5,889 nt of DNA from assembly GCA_964524755.1 (NCBI GenBank), contig CAZGDR010000077.1, forward strand, positions 1 through 5,889, in the 5' to 3' direction. Shown here one piece after another: positions 1-5,014 of the stretch; within the stretch, counting starts at the first letter, position 1; each line of letters begins with the position of its first letter. The notes beneath the pieces were generated by a model. The model saw only the letters and a list, made by a program, of their open reading frames with translations, made no database searches and was not told the DNA's origin. The DNA is from JAQVOO01 sp964524755. GTDB lineage: Bacteria > Spirochaetota > Spirochaetia > Sphaerochaetales > Sphaerochaetaceae. The translations under genes were made by a program, and so were the position numbers.

Positions 1-475
1 ATTCTTGCGTAGGGTGTTCATGTTTTCCATCCCCAGCGTTGATAAATGCAGGCTTGCGGGGAAGATTATTGCGGAGAGCAAAGGCTGAAGTCTCTTCTTG
101 TAACCACCGACAGACACCTTCCAACTTACTGCGGATTATAAAGACACTATTGTGGTAGCCGGCTAAGGTGTTGAAGGTATCGGCATAACTTTCTCCCTTG
201 TTGAAGGATGAGCTTTCGGTAGCTAAGTCACTTACCTTAGCACGATGGAACATGGCTGCATTCCTAAAAGACTCACGGGTGCGGGTACTTGGCTCTAAAA
301 AGACCTCGTACATACCAAAATCGGGATCGTTAATACGGAAGTGATCCAAGGTAGCTTGATCATTTCTGATTAAGGCGTCTTTTAAAATCTTCGTTTGCTC
401 AAACAAATATCGACGTTCTGCAATTGTCAGATCTTCAATAACTGCCAGTGATCTTCCCGTGAAGATATTGTCCAT
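1..475 (-). CDS. pyrB: aspartate carbamoyltransferase, N-terminal part (3' end beyond window)
   Basis: Catalyses carbamoyl phosphate + L-aspartate to N-carbamoyl-L-aspartate, the committed step of de novo pyrimidine synthesis, in the cytoplasm. I translated 158 codons from the ATG at 475-473; the frame is open to the left edge. Visible family motifs are the carbamoyl-phosphate loop STRTR (residues 63-67, within EPSTRTRESF), the '80s loop' SSSFNKGES (88-96, with Lys93 the likely equivalent of E. coli Lys84), Arg115 as the likely Arg105 equivalent, and NAGDGKHEHPTQ (146-157) carrying the substrate-binding HPTQ. The start is fixed by GGGGAG six bases upstream of the ATG. The sequence style resembles PyrBI-type enzymes in which catalytic and regulatory chains are fused, but the C-terminus is not visible, so fusion to PyrI cannot be decided. 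An intrinsic terminator and a leader ORF precede the gene, suggesting attenuation control. Confidence 0.95.
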   Translation of the reverse strand, partial: MDNIFTGRSLAVIEDLTIAERRYLFEQTKILKDALIRNDQATLDHFRINDPDFGMYEVFLEPSTRTRESFRNAAMFHRAKVSDLATESSSFNKGESYADTFNTLAGYHNSVFIIRSKLEGVCRWLQEETSAFALRNNLPRKPAFINAGDGKHEHPTQE

Positions 476-495
476 GTTTCACTCCCCTTTTGTGC
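476..495 (-). promoter_or_regulatory. pyrB ribosome binding site
   Basis: On the minus strand AAAAGGGGAGTGAAAC immediately precedes the pyrB ATG, giving a GGGGAG Shine-Dalgarno with a six-base spacer. It lies wholly downstream of the terminator hairpin, so pyrB translation needs no refolding once transcription has read through. Control therefore appears to act on transcription rather than on this site. Confidence 0.75.
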
Positions 496-497
496 AT

Positions 498-520
498 AAA
501 AATACCGGCCTAAAGCCGGT
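498..520 (-). terminator. intrinsic terminator / probable attenuator upstream of pyrB
   Basis: Read on the minus strand, the perfect 6-bp stem ACCGGC/GCCGGT (520-515 and 509-504) closes a 5-base TTTAG loop. It is followed by A and then five T residues (502-498), the standard form of a Rho-independent terminator. The plus-strand side lacks a T tract, so it acts only in the direction of pyrB. It ends 22 nt before the pyrB start, and its first stem base is the last base of the leader ORF's TGA stop. It could serve both as the terminator of the upstream exopolysaccharide operon and as a regulated attenuator of pyrB. Confidence 0.8.
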
Positions 521-582
521 CACGAATAAACATTGTCACTATAGAGGCGTGTCCCCAGTTCTCCATTTTTTGTACCACTCAT
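520..582 (-). CDS. 20-residue pyrB leader peptide (putative)
   Basis: A short ORF starts at ATG 582-580 and ends at TGA 522-520, encoding MSGTKNGELGTRLYSDNVYS. It has the strongest Shine-Dalgarno in the window, AGGAGGAGG at 596-588, five bases from the ATG. Its stop codon abuts the terminator stem, sharing one base, so a ribosome finishing the peptide would cover the 5' arm and block hairpin formation. The peptide has no run of one regulatory amino acid, which argues against a his/trp-type attenuator. A short T-rich stretch (GTTTATT) just before the stop could be a UTP-sensitive polymerase pause. It lies about 25 nt downstream of a predicted transcription start. The alternative is a free-standing small protein. 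The geometry makes a leader peptide more likely, but translation is unproven. Confidence 0.65.
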   Translation of the reverse strand: MSGTKNGELGTRLYSDNVYS

Positions 583-592
583 ACACACCTCC
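543..592 (-). promoter_or_regulatory. possible hairpin sequestering the leader-peptide ribosome binding site
   Basis: GGAGGTGTGT (592-583), which carries the leader Shine-Dalgarno and its spacer, can pair with ACACGCCTCT (552-543) inside the leader ORF. This gives ten consecutive pairs, two of them G-U wobbles, around a 30-base loop holding the leader ATG. The structure would inhibit leader translation and be melted by a translating ribosome. It is a by-eye prediction; the long loop lowers its stability and no covariation data are available. Confidence 0.4.
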
Positions 593-612
593 TCCTATAA
601 ATCCTGTTGAAA

Positions 613-641
613 ACAATAGCAAAACATCTTTGTAATGTCTA
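613..641 (-). promoter_or_regulatory. predicted promoter for the pyrB leader (extended -10)
   Basis: Minus-strand -35 TAGACA (641-636, five of six matches to TTGACA) is separated by exactly 17 bp from -10 TATTGT (618-613), which is preceded by TGC to give an extended -10 (TG at 621-620). Initiation would fall near 608-605, about 25 nt before the leader ATG. The TAG of the -35 is also the stop codon of the tyrosine kinase gene, so the promoter is embedded in the end of the upstream operon. Confidence 0.6.
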
Positions 642-3125
642 CTCTTCTTGGCGTCCTTTGGCTCTGGAATCACTTTCAATCGCAGCTAAGGGATCCAGCG
701 AAGCATCAGCCTTTCGTTTTGTAGCAGTACCCTTAGTAGGACCTTCAAATGGGTCTCGTTTATCTATGAAGGGATAGATTGGTGTGGTGACACCAAGGTT
801 CCGCTCTTTCTCACGTCGTTTAAGGGCCTTAATGAAGTTACTGCGATACCCACCACGCACCTTGGTTGATTGTGATTTTTCATTACCATCCTTATTCGTA
901 TTATAACGTGAGCTATAGTACCGCTGAGCATAAGAGGAGCCTTGGTAGGTATAATAGCGCCCACTAGAGTAGTGCCCACCCATCTTTGACTCGATTACCC
1001 CATTAAATATCACCCCAAGAATATTGACATTGGAGAGTTCCAAGTTATCGATCAATTCGCGTAGTCCACCCTTTGTCGAAACCCCAGCACGTACATTTAT
1101 CGCTAGTCCATCGACGTGCTTTGCAATCGACATAAGTTCGGAAGCAAAAACTAACGGTGGGGTATCAATCAAGATGTAGTCATAGATATCCAACAAATAA
1201 TCAATCAGTTTTATATATTCAGGTGAATTAAATACGGCTGTAGGAGCTGGTGGAGACATCCCAGGAGGAAGTAAATGCAACGTCGGTATATCGGGTAGGG
1301 GCTGTACAATAACCTCTTCGGCAGCGATATTTGTCACAACTGCATCGACTAACCCTTTTGATACCCTCTTCAAGTTAAAGAAAGTATCAAGTTGAGGTAA
1401 TCGTAGATCCCCATCGATCAACAAGATCTTTGACCCATTGATAGCCATGGAAGTGGCAATATTAGCGGTCAGACTCGTCTTCCCTTCAGCCATTCCAGGA
1501 CTTGTGATGCTAAAGACCCTCTGATTGCTACGCAATGTCCCAAAAGAGATGTTGTTGGCAATCAATTTGTACCTTTCTGCTTCAAAGGAGAGAGGGTCGT
1601 TGTAGGCTACTAAGGAGGGGATTTCGAGTTTATGGTTAAAATTCATCAGTGGAATCCAACCTAGCAATGGACGTTTAGATCCGGCTAACTTACGTAACAC
1701 CCCCTCGTCCTTAATCGTTACGTCGAGCATCTCAACCAACAAGGCTAAAAGAATACCTAACGCACCGCCAAGTAAGACCGCAACAGCGAGAATAAGCATT
1801 TTGTTGGGGCTGACGGGGATAGGCACTTGTGCACCTGAGCGGTTGATAATAGCAGGATCGACCACAGTCACACTCCCGGCAACTGCAGCCTCAGCTATCT
1901 TAACCTCCTCCAAAAGTTCCATCAAACGCATCCTGAGTGTTTCGTAGACTTGGACATCGCGCTCTAAGTCTAGTAACTGCCGCTCTAAGATAGGCAGTTG
2001 AGATAGCTCTGTTGTATAGGTCTCCTCTATCGAATGTAACACAGCAATCTGAGAAGAGGTTATGGCCTGCTGATGGAGTGCCTTGGCTGACTCTTGCGCG
2101 GCAAGGTTCACAAATACATCTGAACTAAGCCCTCGCGGGGCAACGAGCAGAGTGATTCTGTCAAGGAGATTTTTTTCAATCTGATCCAACGAACTCTGTA
2201 AGACAAAGAGACGTCCCGAATCCTCTGAGACACTTTCTTGAATTGCCTCATACATAATTAATTCTCGATTACGCTCTCTATAAGAAGCCAGTAACGCCAT
2301 AACATCGACATCACTTTGAAGCTCTTCAAATGAAGGCATGTCGATACCATATGACATTACTATTGAACTCTGAAAATTGGCAGTCAGTTCAGCTTCTTTA
2401 AGTTGCAAGGATAAGGGTTCACGTCGTAATTGGAAATAAGCAATTTTCTGTGAAAGTAGCTTACTCTTATCCGAAAGTTGAATAAAACGACTCTCTTCCC
2501 TAAATTGGCCTAAGGCATCAGCAGCTTTCTGTAACTGCTTTTCGTTGATGGGAATCTGCGATTGAATGAATTCCTTCTGAATCGTCTTTGAGTTACGGGC
2601 AATGGAGCCAAGCATCTCATTATAGCTTTCAGCTAAAGCATTGGCAAAATCACGGGCAAAATTTGGATTTTGGTCGGTGACGGTAACCCGGACGATATTT
2701 GTATCTTTGACGGTACTTACATTGGTATACCCCTTCACTTTCGCCGCTAAGCCATCCAGTTTATACTCTTCTCCATCTTCGTCCTTATATTGAGTCAAAT
2801 CGAGTTTAGCAAGGGCGCTTTGAATATTGGATCTGCTAAGTGTCAGTTCTACCTCAGTTGAAATCTTCGTGGTACTTTGCCCCATGAGCATGCTCTCTAG
2901 ACCACTTCCCCCCTTTTGGAGTGAGTCGACAAGAATTGTCACTTCGGATTCATACATCGGTGTCACTTGTTGCAAATAGATAATTGCTCCCACCACGACT
3001 AGCACAAACACCCCAATAATCCACCATAGACGGATTTTGAGGATGTGGAGCAACTCTTTAATGCTCATTCCTTCCTGCATCTCTTCCATTGCACTCTGCT
3101 GTACTATATTTAAGTTCTCCACCAA
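639..3125 (-). CDS. Wzc-like tyrosine autokinase / polysaccharide chain-length regulator
   Basis: An inner-membrane polysaccharide co-polymerase fused to a cytoplasmic BY-kinase, controlling exopolysaccharide or capsule chain length and export; 828 residues, somewhat long for the family. Order: Wzz domain from about residue 20; membrane segment 33-52; periplasmic region 53-440 with likely coiled coils near 175-245 and 345-415; PIPVSP (435-440) before a second membrane segment (about 442-464); kinase domain from about 505. Walker A is SPGMAEGKTS (542-551, Lys549), Walker A' is LLIDGDLRLP (568-577, Asp571/Asp573), and Walker B is ILIDTPP (651-657, Asp654). The oligomerisation motif EX2RX2R appears as EAERYKL (515-521), with Leu replacing the last Arg. 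A cluster of eight tyrosines (719-741) is the autophosphorylation site. A basic tail of about 87 residues follows it, which is unusual. Start: TTG with AGAGGAG five bases upstream; GTG at 3122 and ATG at 3068 (Met20, preceded by AGGAAGGA) are alternatives. Confidence 0.94.
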   Translation of the reverse strand: MVENLNIVQQSAMEEMQEGMSIKELLHILKIRLWWIIGVFVLVVVGAIIYLQQVTPMYESEVTILVDSLQKGGSGLESMLMGQSTTKISTEVELTLSRSNIQSALAKLDLTQYKDEDGEEYKLDGLAAKVKGYTNVSTVKDTNIVRVTVTDQNPNFARDFANALAESYNEMLGSIARNSKTIQKEFIQSQIPINEKQLQKAADALGQFREESRFIQLSDKSKLLSQKIAYFQLRREPLSLQLKEAELTANFQSSIVMSYGIDMPSFEELQSDVDVMALLASYRERNRELIMYEAIQESVSEDSGRLFVLQSSLDQIEKNLLDRITLLVAPRGLSSDVFVNLAAQESAKALHQQAITSSQIAVLHSIEETYTTELSQLPILERQLLDLERDVQVYETLRMRLMELLEEVKIAEAAVAGSVTVVDPAIINRSGAQVPIPVSPNKMLILAVAVLLGGALGILLALLVEMLDVTIKDEGVLRKLAGSKRPLLGWIPLMNFNHKLEIPSLVAYNDPLSFEAERYKLIANNISFGTLRSNQRVFSITSPGMAEGKTSLTANIATSMAINGSKILLIDGDLRLPQLDTFFNLKRVSKGLVDAVVTNIAAEEVIVQPLPDIPTLHLLPPGMSPPAPTAVFNSPEYIKLIDYLLDIYDYILIDTPPLVFASELMSIAKHVDGLAINVRAGVSTKGGLRELIDNLELSNVNILGVIFNGVIESKMGGHYSSGRYYTYQGSSYAQRYYSSRYNTNKDGNEKSQSTKVRGGYRSNFIKALKRREKERNLGVTTPIYPFIDKRDPFEGPTKGTATKRKADASLDPLAAIESDSRAKGRQEE

Positions 3126-3130
3126 ACATT

Positions 3131-3137
3131 CTCCTCT
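3131..3137 (-). promoter_or_regulatory. kinase ribosome binding site deciding a TTG/GTG start
   Basis: AGAGGAG on the minus strand lies five bases from TTG (3125) and eight from GTG (3122), both in the kinase frame. An ATG at 3129-3127 begins only one base after the Shine-Dalgarno and is out of frame, opening a 23-codon frame that closes near 3058. The spacing favours TTG or GTG. The SLBB gene stop lies 21 nt upstream, so ribosomes may be passed on from that gene. Confidence 0.6.
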
Positions 3138-3157
3138 GTTCTAAACCCCAGATTATG

Positions 3158-4741
3158 TTATCTGCTTGCCAACGCTACAACGTTAGTAATGATTAAAAGA
3201 ATAGTCGATACCAAACCCACAATTGTCACCGTTGTGGCTAAGTTCATCCCATTGACGGCCTGAAACGTATTTAATTTGGCATTTACCACAGCTTCAGGGG
3301 GTATGATTGCATTTTCACTAAGTTTATTCCCTTGCTTGTCTAGCACGGTAAAAGCACCATTACGGTTCTTAGCGGGATCGAATCCACCCGCAAGGTTTAT
3401 ATAATAGGCTGCCTTTTTATCGGGGATATAGGGGAAAGTACCCGGTCGCAGAACAGCCCCACCTACATTCACAAACAACTGATTAAAGGGCACCACAAAC
3501 CGATCCCCTTCCTTCAAGACCAATGTGGCCACTTCAGAAGGACGTCCCATGAGGATGGCCTGCGCATCGACTGGGATGAGCTTATCACCACGCAGTAGGT
3601 AGGTCCCTCCTAAATCGCTGACGGCTGAGAAACGATGGGTAGTACTCTGCAACATCTCCATGATGGTTTCACCAGGAAAAAATTGGTAATAGAGGCGTCC
3701 AGATGAACTCAGTGCACTCGATTGGGAGAGAGCCTCTCCCATAGTGACTGCCCCTTCGATGGAAACCGCCCTGGTAAGAGGGATGATAGGACTCACATAT
3801 ACGGTGTCGAGATGTTGGACAGCGAAAGACTCCAACTCATCAGCACCAATTCTGAGCACATCGATCGTTGATGAGGATTCAGATTTATAGCGGCGTACAA
3901 GCACGCCGCGAGAATCCCCGCTCGGTAAAATTCCATTGCCATAGGTGCTGAGGATTTCCTTGAGCGATTCCCCTTCTAAAGGCTGGTATACACCAGGGCG
4001 GACCACCTCTCCAGCTAATGTGATAAGACGTTTGGCCTGCACTATAGTGATTACATCTCCCGCTTTCACGTAGGGGTTTTGACTGAGATCCCCTTCACGC
4101 ATAGCTGCATATAAGTCGTACGTTTTACTCGATCCATCGCGTGAAGATACTTTAATTTGGCGGGTAGAAGCATAGTTCGTAGCTCCCTCTATCACTGAAG
4201 AGAGGCGACTCAGCCCCCAAGCTGGCACTTCCCGGGTAGAGGTAACTTCACCACGGACTGCTACCGAAAAAGCACCTGTGCCAATCAGATTGACGCGGGG
4301 TAATGAATATGGGAGATAAGTAACCACCAATTTTTCAATCTCCCTGGCAAATTCAACAAAAGTCTTACCTTTACCATTGACCATGCCAAACGTTGGAATA
4401 GAGACCCGGTACGAGCCATCTACCTGAAGTGTAAGATTGGTAGTGGTTTTCCCCTCAGTATAGAACAGACTAAGAGAATCCCCAGGAGTGACAGGATAAT
4501 CATTATTAGAAATAGCAGCTAAGATGCGCTCTTGTTGTTCAACAGCTTGCGAAGGAGTCTCCAGTGGAGAAAGTCCCAATTGGGCTAGATACCCCATCTC
4601 GATAATTTCAGGCTCTTCTATGGCAGAAATACTTCCGTAGTAGGGAGATCTAATAATTACTGTTGGCTCTGCTGCTGCCAAAAACCATAAGGAAGACAAC
4701 AACACCAGACTCGTGATAAAGACTTGAATTTTTCCCCTCAT
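3158..4741 (-). CDS. Wza-like SLBB-domain polysaccharide export protein
   Basis: Probable periplasmic/outer-membrane export channel for exopolysaccharide or capsule, partner of the kinase encoded 32 nt downstream. From the ATG at 4741 it has 527 residues. Residues 1-24 form a Sec signal peptide (MRGK, hydrophobic core, then FLAAA before EPT). There is no lipobox cysteine, unlike classical Wza lipoproteins. The Poly_export domain spans about 82-153 (YPVTPGDSLSL through LPRVNLI). About four SLBB-like beta-grasp repeats follow, near 156-234, 238-271, 324-367 and 422-474; the clearest are LAGEVVRPGVYQP and VGGAVLRPGTFPY. A hydrophobic helix occupies about 500-522 close to the C-terminus. The frame stays open upstream to a TTG at 4807, but that codon lies inside the -35 box of the promoter, whereas GGAAGG sits four bases before the ATG. 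It opens the operon. Confidence 0.9.
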   Translation of the reverse strand: MRGKIQVFITSLVLLSSLWFLAAAEPTVIIRSPYYGSISAIEEPEIIEMGYLAQLGLSPLETPSQAVEQQERILAAISNNDYPVTPGDSLSLFYTEGKTTTNLTLQVDGSYRVSIPTFGMVNGKGKTFVEFAREIEKLVVTYLPYSLPRVNLIGTGAFSVAVRGEVTSTREVPAWGLSRLSSVIEGATNYASTRQIKVSSRDGSSKTYDLYAAMREGDLSQNPYVKAGDVITIVQAKRLITLAGEVVRPGVYQPLEGESLKEILSTYGNGILPSGDSRGVLVRRYKSESSSTIDVLRIGADELESFAVQHLDTVYVSPIIPLTRAVSIEGAVTMGEALSQSSALSSSGRLYYQFFPGETIMEMLQSTTHRFSAVSDLGGTYLLRGDKLIPVDAQAILMGRPSEVATLVLKEGDRFVVPFNQLFVNVGGAVLRPGTFPYIPDKKAAYYINLAGGFDPAKNRNGAFTVLDKQGNKLSENAIIPPEAVVNAKLNTFQAVNGMNLATTVTIVGLVSTILLIITNVVALASR

Positions 4742-4751
4742 AGCACCTTCC
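4742..4751 (-). promoter_or_regulatory. ribosome binding site of the SLBB export gene
   Basis: GGAAGGTGCT directly precedes the ATG at 4741, giving a GGAAGG Shine-Dalgarno four bases from the start. Together with the signal peptide that begins at this ATG and the promoter located upstream of it, this decides the start codon against the in-frame TTG 66 bases upstream. Confidence 0.65.
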
Positions 4752-4778
4752 AGTTTACTATATTTAAAAACAACGCAT

Positions 4779-4807
4779 ATTCTACCATGTCCTTCGTGTT
4801 TTAGCAA
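4779..4807 (-). promoter_or_regulatory. predicted promoter of the exopolysaccharide export operon
   Basis: On the minus strand, -35 TTGCTA (4807-4802) and -10 TAGAAT (4784-4779) are separated by exactly 17 bp. The bases before the -10 are TGG, creating an extended -10 (TGnTAGAAT). Initiation is expected near 4774-4771, leaving a leader of about 30 nt before the exporter ATG. This is the best sigma-70-like promoter in the window. Confidence 0.65.
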
Positions 4808-5014
4808 AGTAAGTAGACCACCTTATTACAATAAAGGAATCGGGTACAGTATACTCTTCATAATTTTACAAGGATAGGTCTAGAAAGAAATTTATCGACA
4901 TACCTCCAATCTTTCCAGATAAAAACAACCTTGCAATTTGAGAAACTCCATAAAGAACAATTGAGCTATTTGTGACCACTTCAGCTATTTAGAAAACCCC
5001 TTTCCAATAGCCCA
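4808..5014. other. AT-rich intergenic region between the LPP20-like gene and the export operon
   Basis: This 207-bp stretch holds no gene that I can support. It contains the palindrome at 4823-4834, an isolated good -10-like TATACT on the minus strand (4853-4848) without a matching -35, and three copies of a hexamer: GCTATT at 4965-4970 and 4984-4989 (direct, 19 bp apart, each within AGCTATTT) and its complement AATAGC at 5006-5011. The 5011-4984 segment can fold on the minus strand into a bulged hairpin (GCTATT/AATAGC outside, GAAA/TTTC inside). No T run follows it, so it is at best a weak or factor-dependent terminator for the upstream gene. Confidence 0.5.
4823..4834. repeat. perfect 5-2-5 palindrome upstream of the export-operon promoter
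   Basis: TTATTACAATAA is a perfect inverted repeat of 5-bp arms around AC, centred about 21 bp upstream of the -35 box. Flanking CC and GG extend the partial symmetry (CCTT...AAGG). The position suits an activator-binding site. The element is short and AT-rich, so chance is a serious alternative. Confidence 0.3.

Noticed and set aside
509..566. Alternative overlapping leader ORF from the ATG at 566-564 ending in the terminator loop
   Set aside because: It has no Shine-Dalgarno upstream, whereas the 582-520 ORF has a near-ideal one in a different frame.
597..625. Alternative pyr promoter TTGCTA-17 bp-TATAGG
   Set aside because: The -10 lacks the conserved final T, and initiation would fall within the leader Shine-Dalgarno; the TAGACA/TATTGT pair fits better.
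764..979. 71-codon minus-strand ORF overlapping the 3' part of the kinase gene
   Set aside because: It runs in another frame through the tyrosine-cluster coding region, has no ribosome binding site, and its product shows no recognisable domain; it is a shadow of the kinase.
4742..4807. 22-residue N-terminal extension of the SLBB exporter from a TTG at 4807
   Set aside because: The TTG is part of the -35 box, the extension would spoil the signal peptide, and a Shine-Dalgarno precedes the internal ATG at 4741.
4848..4853. TATACT as a second -10 box for the export operon
   Set aside because: No acceptable -35 exists at 16-18 bp and there is no TG extension; AGTATACT is self-complementary and may occur by chance.
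4866..4901. 11-codon ORF preceded by GGAGG
   Set aside because: GGAGG lies only one base from the ATG, too close for initiation, and the ORF has no clear promoter or terminator context.
4892..4951. 19-codon ORF in the intergenic region upstream of the export operon
   Set aside because: It has no ribosome binding site or promoter and no sign of coding constraint.
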